Of a DNA stretch of 64,000 bases, positions 56,093 to 64,000 are shown in pieces. Made by a program: the position numbers and the translations under genes. The notes below the pieces were generated by a model that worked only from the letters and a program-made list of their open reading frames with translations, made no database searches and was not told the DNA's origin. The stretch covers positions 12,873,278 to 12,937,277 of the forward strand of contig CM070720.1 of the NCBI GenBank assembly GCA_036346275.1. Direction: 5' to 3'. The DNA comes from Otatea glauca. Lineage: Eukaryota > Streptophyta > Magnoliopsida > Poales > Poaceae. Numbering within the stretch: the first letter of the stretch is position 1; the number at the start of each line of letters is the position of its first letter.

Positions 56093-57635
56093 GTAAAACT
56101 TTTATTAAACCTTTTAATTAAAGACACTCCTATTTTATGTCCCTTTTATAGACACATAGTGAGTATTCAAGACCCATATTCATCAAACACTAGTGAGCTT
56201 TGGCATCACTGCTAGAAATTTAATGACATAGGTAAGCAACACCTTTGCTAATTACATCATATATAACTCTTGTTTGTTGAGTATGAAAACAAGTAATGAA
56301 TGCCTCCATCAACTTGACTCATGGCCAGGTCAACCTGCCCCAAGGGCTCACATGAGGAGGGGCACTTCCGTATTCGGTGCCAATTAAGAAACACGCCTCA
56401 TGTGTGTTTTCCTAGACACCACTCGTCTTGTATAGGTTCCTTCATTACTGAAATCAAATCCCAACCACTTATGTCCTCAAGCCCAAAACCGTTTTGATAG
56501 CTTGATTAAATCTACCATTGTTATGCGTGATGTGTCCAACACATCCCTATCATCTATTGAGATAGCCATTGATATACTACTTTGGCAAATCATATCAATA
56601 ACGATCTAAATTCTTGATAGGTGCAACAATTGGATGGACAATTTGATTTAAAATTTTTAACTATAGGGATGAACAAAGATTACTATGAACATGGCATCAC
56701 ATGCAATGAGCATAAAGAAAATAGCAAGGATTAAACACACATCCACGTAAAATCAAAATAAGTCGTGAAATAGCATGGCCCTTAGCATTAAGATCTCCAT
56801 CATCATGCTTGTTTGTTCACCTAGCCACCTTGCTTGATTTGTTCACCTAGCCATCTTGCTTGATACCATCGTCTTCATCATTATGGATGCAACTCCTTAC
56901 AACTTTTGATAATGAATTTTACATGAGGTTTGAAGCATCACAAGTCGACACGCAGTCGTTATACAATTTAAATAGCCTTATGGTTGGACACGCACGTAGG
57001 CCATGTGGAAATTACATGCATCACATACACATAGGCCATACTATTTCACATAATTCCTGCAAAAGCGAGTTAAACAAAAGCAACCCTCGACTCGGTCCGA
57101 GGCAGCGCCGACGGCAGTCTCATTGGCGGTCGTGGCGAGGTCCGAGGGGCGAGCCCTGTCATTGAAAAACACCTCAAAATTTCCACGGATCAACAGATTG
57201 ACCCAATCCGATCTAACATGATTGGCTTGGTCCCATATGGATCGTTTAAAAACCACGATGGCGGTAACCCGGCCGGTAAGGGTAACGTCGTACCATGAGC
57301 GGACTCTCCCAAATCAATATTGAATCTGTTTGCGCTTACCATGGATCAACAGATTGACCCAATCCAACTCAATCGATTGGCTTGGTCCCATATGGATACG
57401 TTTGAAACCACGATGGCGGTAACCCGATTTGGTAAGGGTAACGTCGTACCATGAAAAGACTCACCCAAATCAAGATTGAGTCGGTTTGCACTTTCCTCAA
57501 ACCCTAAACCGATCGATCTCATTGATGGCTGCCGTCACCAATTCATCACATGAACTGGCTGAACTTGTAATAGATCCAATCTACTAACCTTACACATCAT
57601 ATGTGCAACATCCAGATCACAAAACTATACGAGAT
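56093..57635 (-). other. Element H leader with a 156-bp tandem repeat
   Basis: Untranslated leader between the primer-binding site and gag. Two 156-bp units begin ggatcaacagattgaccc at 57187 and 57343, each with caccacgatggcggtaaccc-like text. No credible gene is seen in the rest. Confidence 0.7.
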
Positions 57636-57648
57636 GGCTCTGATACCA
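57636..57648 (-). promoter_or_regulatory. Element H primer-binding site (initiator tRNA-Met)
   Basis: The plus strand ggctctgatacca is the reverse complement of tggtatcagagcc, one base from the 5' LTR at 57650. Confidence 0.9.
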
Positions 57649-57649
57649 C

Positions 57650-58985
57650 TGAAGAGGAACGCGGTATGCTACGCTAGCACAAAAAAAATCTACCACGTAA
57701 CCAGAAAGCTACTCGCAAGAAGGGGATCATAGATAAGATTACCACTAGACGCGCAGTTGCGGAATCCTTCGCGCGTCGATGTAGTGGATCGTCCTCGCCT
57801 TGCCGTGGATTGTCCTCCCACGCCGCAGTCGCAGCAGCGTCACCGCAGTAGTCCACACATCCATAGATGGAACGCCGTGCGTCGGTGTGAAAGCACCTAG
57901 TCGCTCGGCAGGGGCAGCGAGAGGAGTAGGCTAGGGTTTCGAGTGAATCACTCCTAAACCGTGGGAAAGCACACCCTGCGCCCTCCCTCCTCCCCTCCTT
58001 ATATAGCCACGAGATGAAACACTAAACTAGGGCCAATCAGCGTGCTAAGCCCACGAGGTTCATTAATTACGGATCCAATCCAAATTAATGCGTCACAGCC
58101 CATTAAGTGTGTGACCCTGCAGGTTCACGTACGTTTGGACATGGATTCGGAAAACTCCTTTTCAATCCAATAGTTGGTAGTGGCTTCTTGCAAAGTATGC
58201 CAACTCCCAAACATACTATGATCAAATCGGACAGAACCTATCAAAAGTACTCATGTAATAATCCCTTTGCCATGTATATGAAGATTGATCACAAGGCGAG
58301 AAGCATGTCATCCTTTGATGATTCAATCCATCTCTCGTATCTGTGATATAATAATAAGTTGCGATTGACTCCTCAATCACGGCATGGCCATGCACTTTCT
58401 TAATCATATCACACGAGTGGCCTTGTCATATATCTCCGTTTCATTGGAGTGGCAAATTCCATCTTGACTGCTCACTTCCCTCTGCACGTTTCATAGTAAA
58501 CATGAAAGCTACCTTTATAACTATCCGGTTGGGAAGTAGTGTTTGATAGCCCTAAGGAAAACTATTACACATGTAGGGAATATGACAATCTCAGGTCTAA
58601 GGATCATACATCTACTAGGTATGAGATACACTGATGACACATAAGAATGAAACATTCTCGCAATGTCCCATTGCGGGTCTATCTAACCCATGTTCTTCAA
58701 CATGCGTCCACAATGTATAGATGATATCTCCATATCCCATGATCTATGAAGCATGATCATCGATCACTACATGTGCTGATCTATTCATCGTTGTCCTATA
58801 CGATGATATCCGATCAGAGATATTTATCAAATTACATCATTAAGTAAAGAGCTTCATAAGCAAGTCACATACTTGTTGATCAATACAATGATATACATTC
58901 ATTGGACCAATAATCATATTATTATTCATAAACATAGTCATGTTACAATCATCTAAATGATTGCCTCAAGGGCATAACACTAACA
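57650..58985 (-). repeat. Element H 5' LTR
   Basis: 1,336 bp, TG...CA. The minus-strand TATA box (plus ccttatatagcc, near 57997) directs transcription to the left into the element. Small indels separate it from the 3' LTR. Confidence 0.95.
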
Positions 58986-59776
58986 GAACATACTGCGAAC
59001 CTGCTTGTTACACTTTGTCTAAGGCCGAGAGAACTGAACTGTGCCAGTGCTTGCATGGTGTGAAAGTTCCGTCCGGTTACTCCTCTAACATCAAGAGACT
59101 TGTTTCGATGCAAGATTTGAAATTAGTTGGCATGAAGTCTCATGATTGTCATGTGCTGATGACACAAATGCTCCCTGTGGCAATTAGAAGTATTTTACCA
59201 GTCAAGGTCCGGGAGACAATCACGAGGCTGTGTTATTTCTTTAACACAATTGCTCAGAAGGTCATCGATCCCGAAGCACTAGATGCACTGCAGGCTGAGG
59301 TGCTGATGACTCTATGTAATCTTGAGATGTATTTCCCTCCGTCGTTTTTTGATATCATGGTCCATCTCGTTGTTCACCTTGTGATAGAGATAAAGATATG
59401 CGGGCCCGTGTTCCTACGTAGCATGTACCCATTCGAGAGGTATATGGGAATTCTCAAGTCCTAAGTACGGAATCGATCTCGACCAGAGGGTAGCATTGTC
59501 GAAGGTTATGCAACCGAAGAAGTCGTAGAGTTCTGTGTCGATTATATGGCTCAGGTCGAACCAATAGATGTGCCTCGATCTCGCCATGAGGGGAGACTCC
59601 AAGGCATCGGGACCATCGGAAGAAAAGCAATCACGCCTGATCCAGCTTCCTATGCTCAAGCTCATTTCACGGTTTTGCAACACATGGCTGTAGTGTCCCC
59701 GTACATCGATGAGCATAAGCAGCGCTACGGCAAGAGAATCGACGCGGCAAGAGTCCCGGATCACGAGGCGGCATAA
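58986..59776 (+). pseudogene. CACTA TNP2 transposase, middle part (DUF4218)
   Basis: After H the frame resumes as EPACYTLSKAERTELCQCLH and GVKVPSGYSSNIKR, then the DUF4218-type segment MTQMLPVAIRSILPVKVRE and LEMYFPPSFFDIMVHLVVHL. A stop (59462) replaces a Lys-like codon after MGILKS. The reading continues in other frames to 59776 with GYATEEVVEFCVDYMAQVEP and HMAVVSPYIDEHKQRY. Confidence 0.9.
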
Positions 59777-59779
59777 CCT

Positions 59780-60416
59780 TGATTTAACAGATGGCTGAAG
59801 GAGCGACCCATCACTGGGACCTCATCAGGTGATACGCTCACATGGTTTGCAAAAGGGCCAATATTTATAGTTGTAACATGGAAAGGATCGACTTAAATGG
59901 GTACATATTTTACGAGAGATCGGGATATGAAGAGCACAAACGAGCAGCGGTGTATGCATAGATCGTTCAACACCGTTGGTCAGCGAGAGCTCCTACTATG
60001 GGTTCATAGAGGAGATTTGGGAGCTCGACTATGTACTATTCAAGATCCCCTTATTTCGGTGTCGTTGGGTCCACCTCCAGCATGTGAAGGTTGACAAATA
60101 CGGTGTCACTAGTGTCAACCTCGCACGCGTCGGATACCAAGATGAACCATTCGTACTCGCTAACCAAGCTGTTCAAGTATTCTATGTAATCGACCCGTCC
60201 AACAAGAAGAGACATGTAGTTCTTCAGGGAAAAAGGAGGATTGTCGGAGTAGAGAATGTAGTAGATGAGGAAGAATACAATCAATTCGAAGAGTTGCCTC
60301 CTATCGGAAAGAGCATCACAGTCCAGGAAGAACAACCCGAAGAAGCTAGCTACACACGCGTTGATCATCATGAAGGGCTAATTTTTATACAAAAGAATAA
60401 GCAAGTGGAGTTATGA
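59780..60416 (+). pseudogene. CACTA TNP2 transposase, C-terminal part (DUF4216)
   Basis: In 59976-60416, YYGFIEEIWELDYVLFKIPL, RCRWVHLQHVKVDKYGVTSV and QVFYVIDPSNKKRHVVLQGK form the DUF4216 segment found at the C-terminus of CACTA TNP2. An acidic tail follows and the frame closes at 60416. The join to the preceding part (59777-59975) is frameshifted. Confidence 0.85.
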
Positions 60417-60617
60417 TTTTAAGTGTATTCTAGAAGATAATAGAGTTGTTTGTAATGAAATGCTCGAATTAAAAACAACTTTGTGTATATATGCATCTGA
60501 TTTATTTAATATAGTTTCCTTTCCTTTACTGATATTGCTCGCACAAACTGAAGTATACATTATGCCAAGAAGGCCAAACTTTGGATTTACCTTAGCAATG
60601 AAGGTCTGTGTCAATCT

Positions 60618-60740
60618 TCATCACAGATGGTTCTATAATAGAACCGTCTGTGATAAAATAATATCACAGACGGTTCTAATCTAGAACCGTCTGTGATATT
60701 TTATCATGATTTGTTCTAGTATAGAACCGTCTGTGATATG
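60618..60740. repeat. Internal CACTA palindromes (three copies)
   Basis: Three palindromes of form CACAGACGGTTCTA...TAGAACCGTCTGTG start near 60623, 60665 and 60713. They resemble the subterminal repeats at 48384-48690, but their arm is TTCTA where the terminal set has TTTT(A). They lie between the two genes, just before a TATA box. Confidence 0.85.
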
Positions 60741-60747
60741 GGAGACC

Positions 60748-60757
60748 TATAAAAAGG
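60748..60757 (+). promoter_or_regulatory. TATA box of the second CACTA gene
   Basis: cctataaaaagg about 10 bp after the palindromes, with a leader of UTR type (ctcttccactcacgcgctcaaaaccctaag) about 30 bp later. Confidence 0.6.
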
Positions 60758-60784
60758 CCACTTTGGCAGATCATTCATTCTCTA

Positions 60785-60972
60785 CTCTTCCACTCACGCG
60801 CTCAAAACCCTAAGTATATTCGTCTCCGCCCCAGCTCGTCGACACCTCCCCTTCGCTGACGGCGCCCCCTCATCGACCCCTCCCCATCGACGACGCTGCC
60901 CCCTCGCCAACGCCTCCCCATCACCGACGCTGCCCCCTCGCCGACGCCTCCCCATCGATTTTCGCTCGGTAA
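60785..60972 (+). other. Leader exon of the second CACTA gene
   Basis: C-rich leader with a 33-bp direct repeat (acgctgccccctcgcc...gcctccccatc) twice at about 60889-60955, ending ttttcgctcg|gtaagtg, a strong donor-like site at 60970. No start codon in frame. Confidence 0.5.
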
Positions 60973-60992
60973 GTGCCGATAAGGGATGGATT

Positions 60993-61930
60993 CTTAGGGG
61001 GAGATTTTAACTTGGTTAGATTTCAAAATTATAAGAATAATGGCAAAGTAGATCATAAATGGTGTGATAAATTTAATGAATGGATAGAGATGTGGGGGCT
61101 TATGGAAATGCATTTGTCTGGTAGACACTTTACCTGGGCTAACAACCAAGATAATCTAAGCATGTCGGTGATTGATAGAATTTTTTGTAGCACTTCCTTC
61201 GAGGAAAAGTTTCTATTAGCTGTTGTCTCTTCCCTTGACAGAATTGATAGTGATCATAGTTCTATCCTGTGGAATTCAGGGGAGGACGTTCAATATATAA
61301 AGCCTAGTTATAAATTTGAGAAGTGGTGGCTTGTTCATGAAGAGTTTAATCAGATTGTTCATAAGACCTGGCATATTCCAGGTAAAGGTAAAAATGCTAT
61401 TGATAATTGGCAATGCAAGGTTAGGAATCTTAGCAAGGTTACTAAAGGGTGGAGTTTTAATGTTGAGTCTGAGATTAAGAAGAAGAAGAAATTTCTTTTG
61501 AATGAGTTTGATGCTATTGATGTTTTGTCTGAGTCTAGAATCCTTACTTCTGAAGAGGAAAACAGATTATTGTCTATTAAACAAGGGATATAAAATATTT
61601 GGGTTATTGAAGAAACCAAAGCTAGACAATGAGCTAGAGAAAAGAATGTTAAATAAGAAGATAAAAATACTAAATATTTCCATGTCGTGGCTAATCAAAG
61701 AAGGAGAAAGAACTTTATTACTTCTTGAGGGCCCTGATGGTCCTGTTTATGATACCAATATGATGCTTGATATTGCTTGTGACTATTATATATAAATCCT
61801 TATTTGGCTTTGAAGCTAAGCTTAACATTAACCTTGGAGATTACTTATGAGAACTTATAACTAAAATATCATGAATTGCTTCTCTCAACTTACCTTCTCT
61901 GAACTACCTTTATACCCATTAAATAAAAGC
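60993..61930 (+). pseudogene. LINE (L1-type) fragment: endonuclease end and RT start
   Basis: It starts at GGDFNLVRFQNYKNNGKVDH, the GGDFN motif of L1 endonuclease, then SGRHFTWANNQDNLSMSVID and SDHSSIL (catalytic SDH), linker text (KFEKWWLVHEEFNQIVHKTW) and the start of RT (YYINPYLALKLSLTLTLE, shifted). Stops at 61591 and later break it. Neither a 5' end nor a poly(A) tail is seen, so it is an internal fragment, captured or cut. Confidence 0.85.
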
Positions 61931-62007
61931 AGCTATCAATTGGTAGCCTTCCATGTTTGTTTACTTTTCTTTCCTGTTGTGCCACGACAACCAGCCTAGA
62001 TTGCAAG
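61931..62007 (+). other. Intron end before the second CACTA gene
   Basis: Pyrimidine-rich text gtttacttttctttcctg followed by acaaccag, an acceptor-like AG at about 61992. It would pair with the donor at 60970, making the LINE fragment intronic. Confidence 0.35.
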
Positions 62008-62760
62008 ATGGTGTCCCCTCATTCGCGTCGGAAGGATGTGATGAGTCACGAAAGAAAAACTCCTCGAGGTCCAAGAGGAGCAAATAAAAGGCCCAAGGAA
62101 CGATATACCATCACAGCGTTGATCGAAGGATGGGGCCCCACCAACCAAGAAAGGCGGTGAATGCATTTAGGACATTGTGCGGGATAGTCGCACAGAACGG
62201 GTCCCCATCACATGTCCATCCTGGAAGTCACTGACTGATGAGAGCCGCAACGACTTGGTGATAGAAATTATGTCTTCGTTCGATATCCTAGAAGACTTTG
62301 TGATCTTAGTGCGACGGTATGCACTGCTAGTGGCGGGAAAGGCGTGGAAGAATTTCAAGAGCACCCTTATCAAGGAATATGTCAATAAGGACAGGACTCC
62401 CTTCTCTAAGTCGGGTTCATTCTTGAGGATATATGGCAAAATTTTGTTGAGGCGAAGGCAGCGGATGAATTCGTCGGCCAAAGTGAAGCCCACAAGGCCT
62501 GCAGTAAGGAGCACCCACCCCCACATACTTGGCACCGCTGGGTATGTGGGGAAGAGGGACAAATGGGAGAGGGAGGACGAGGAGGCCTATGTGCCATTTG
62601 CATGTATCGTTGACCGACGCGCCAGAGACTGGCTGAGAGCAAGGTCAAGTGCAACGTCTTCCGGCACCGTCTCCTTTACAAACCCCACGGACGAGGAAGT
62701 CTGCCAACGACTAATAAGATATCGGACTTCCAATTTTGTACGTAATTAGTCCGTAATTTC
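62008..62760 (+). pseudogene. Second CACTA gene, first coding exons
   Basis: ATG at 62008 (MVSPHSRRKDVMSHERKTP, then GANKRPKERYTITALIEGW) reads to a stop at 62160. A frameshift there leads to the next ORF (62177-62749) with VPITCPSWKSLTDESRNDLV, KNFKSTLIKEYVNKDRTP and GTAGYVGKRDKWEREDEEAY. This pattern is that of the second protein of plant CACTA elements (Ptta/En/Spm type). It is followed by a possible intron (62745-62790) ending cgagatcttgcag. Confidence 0.7.
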
Positions 62761-62790
62761 GTAAGGGAATTAACTTTTCGAGATCTTGCA

Positions 62791-63260
62791 GGTAGCGTTG
62801 AGTACACAATCCTCTGAGGGCACTTTTTTGCCAGACAGGGAGAAAGATGTACTCTCCACAGCCTTGGGAAACAAGGAACACCCTGGTCGCACGCGAGGCG
62901 TTGGGGTTTTTGTTCCCTGGAGGTCAGGATTTCCAGGCAACTCAGACAAATACCGCAGTAGGAAGAGAACCAAAGTAGAGCAAGAGGAACGACTGGTACA
63001 AAGGATTGAGGAAAGACTAAGAGAGGATTCAACAATAAGATAAAAAGCCTCGAGGAAAGGCTCAATAATCAGCCTGAGCAAATCCCAGATGTATGTGGGC
63101 AAATCAGCCCCACTACCAAAAAGAGCAGCTGTGCGTCCGCCACTCCCACAGCTGAACATGGGAAATCTCCTGTCTGTGACATCAAGATACTTATATATAT
63201 GTCTTGAATGCTCCATACAAATAGCTGTTAGACGCAGTAGCTAACTGTGTACCGTTATGT
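62791..63260 (+). pseudogene. Second CACTA gene, middle exon
   Basis: The frame carries SEGTFLPDREKDVLSTALGN and KEHPGRTRGVGVFVPWRSGF, a conserved stretch of CACTA second proteins, then a charged coiled-coil-like part (RTKVEQEERLVQRIEERLRE). It stops at 63041 and continues in another frame to about 63110. 63110-63260 is degenerate; a candidate acceptor tatgtag lies at 63260. Confidence 0.7.
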
Positions 63261-64000
63261 AGGTGGCCACGCGGTGCACTCTCCAAGTAAGTCTTGTCCA
63301 TGGTGCCACTGTTATTCCGACTACTTCGGAGGTCGCGTATCCATTTATTGAAGGGGCGCTGGTGCACGGCACCCTTGTGGCACAGGGATTCACGAAGGTT
63401 AGTGTGGACGGTGTAAACGATAATTTCAAGACCGTCCCACTTCCGATGCCCCCAAACGACGAGATTGTGACACTGAGGGACGCCATTCACAGTTTTATCC
63501 AGTGGCCCAGCAACGACATCTCCCTGGACGCCCGTACTCCATCACCGGAGCTTCCCCAAATGCATGAGCGAGATGATGCACCTCAGCAGAGCACCAAATC
63601 AGCTCCCGTGCCCCCTGCATCAAAGGACATTCAGTTGGATGGTGTCCACTCGTCGCCCGTGCAGACTCCTTATGGCAGAAAAAAAAGTCAAGGGCAAAGC
63701 GAAGCAGATCACGAAGAAATTGGGCTATCCAATTGCCTCCTAGCCCAAGTATACCAGCTAGGAGAGCCTTTTGTAACAGGAGAGCGCATAAAGAACCTTT
63801 CTATTGCTTGCGTCAGATTGCAGAATTGGTGCATGCAACAGGCTAAAAAGCCAGTGCAAGACCGCATAACGAGTATATCGGTCAGTTTCAAGTATGAGCA
63901 TCTATTCAATGAGTCATCGGGGGGATTCTTCACAGCCGACTTCAATGACCTTTTTGACGTCTTCAACCTCGACGCCCTCGACGCCACGCTCTTGAGATGC
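63261..64000 (+). pseudogene. Second CACTA gene, open exon running off the window
   Basis: From 63261 one frame is open for 246 codons with no stop. It reads VATRCTLQVSLVHGATVIPT, then FTKVSVDGVNDNFKTVPLPM, a Ser/Pro/Gln linker, and KNLSIACVRLQNWCMQQAKK and FNDLFDVFNLDALDATLLRC at the window edge. The first half resembles DUF8039-type segments of CACTA second proteins. The final LF..FNLDALD.TLLRC text normally precedes a Ulp1-like protease, which would lie just outside the window. That last point is inference. Confidence 0.7.

Larger units (their letters stand above)
50803..58985 (-). mobile_element. Element H: Ty1/copia retrotransposon, full length, minus orientation
   Basis: The LTRs are 50803-52134 (1,332 bp) and 57650-58985 (1,336 bp), TG...CA. 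The primer-binding site for initiator tRNA-Met is at 57636-57648, and a polypurine tract (plus atctcccactt, 52135) lies at the other LTR. The flanks AAACA and GAACA are a 5-bp target duplication with one mismatch. Gag, zinc knuckle, protease, integrase, RT and RNase H follow in copia order, all broken. It interrupts TNP2 of the CACTA element. Confidence 0.95.
48352..64000 (+). mobile_element. Element I: CACTA (En/Spm) DNA transposon, right end outside the window
   Basis: It begins cactactacagaaaggc, a CACTA terminal repeat, followed by seven subterminal palindromes, a TNP2 transposase gene split by copia element H, three more palindromes, a TATA-box promoter and a second gene of the type found with TNP2 in plant CACTA elements. 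The element is over 7.4 kb without H. The 3' terminus and its 3-bp target duplication are not in the window. Many frameshifts make it non-autonomous. Confidence 0.9.

Noticed and set aside
60740..60800. 3' terminus of the CACTA element at the internal palindromes
   Set aside because: No ...tagtagtg-type terminal repeat is seen there and gene 2 of the CACTA type follows on the same strand.
60785..60972. First exon of a host gene
   Set aside because: The coding text downstream matches CACTA second proteins, so the leader belongs to the transposon.

Overview
The window looks like heterochromatic, nested-transposon DNA from a grass (Poaceae) nuclear genome. I found no host gene, tRNA, rRNA or CRISPR array. 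The grass assignment is an inference from long GC-rich LTR cores, initiator-Met primer-binding sites, Tat, Tekay/Del-like and Ty1/copia elements, a gag-only element, and a CACTA element with TNP2 plus a second gene. Nearly every coding region is broken by stops or frameshifts.

Nesting, oldest to youngest where cuts allow an order. (1) C, a Ty3/gypsy pol fragment (+), is the outer host, seen at 18462-19478 and 20400-21502. (2) A, a Tat-lineage Ty3/gypsy element (-), covers 1-6824 and 17946-18461 and sits in the RT of C. (3) B, a Tekay/Del-like Ty3/gypsy element (+), sits inside the 5' LTR of A with target duplication CCCCC. It has since been rearranged: a segment of about 8.2 kb appears to have been tandemly duplicated, and the second copy reduced to a solo LTR (15086-17940). 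A further 1.94-kb tandem duplication (17533-21416) covers the B LTR tail, the A LTR tail and C. (4) D, a second Tekay/Del-like element (+), starts at 21503 inside the integrase of C and runs to the right edge of its interrupted 3' LTR at 48351.

D carries five insertions: J (solo LTR, 25123-27667, in the 5' LTR), E (complete gag-only LTR element, 31230-35231, in gag), F (5-kb solo LTR, minus orientation, 35787-40819, in gag), G (copia solo LTR, 44346-45683, in the chromodomain codons) and I (CACTA transposon from 48352 to beyond the window, in the 3' LTR). I in turn carries H, a full copia element (50803-58985, minus, same family as G) inside its TNP2 gene, and a LINE fragment (about 60993-61930) in what looks like an intron of its second gene.

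The most interesting signal is inside the LTRs of the three related Ty3/gypsy families B, D and F. Each has two short acidic open segments with matching phase-1 boundaries. They are separated by an interval of 1.1-1.3 kb (J excluded) with an AG|GC-type 5' boundary (mutated in D) and a GAGTAC/GTACTC hairpin 21-26 nt before the acceptor AG. The stop codon is 240-271 nt before the LTR end. In D an upstream ATG exon joins in the same phase. This looks like a spliced small acidic protein encoded within the LTR. It is a hypothesis from sequence only.
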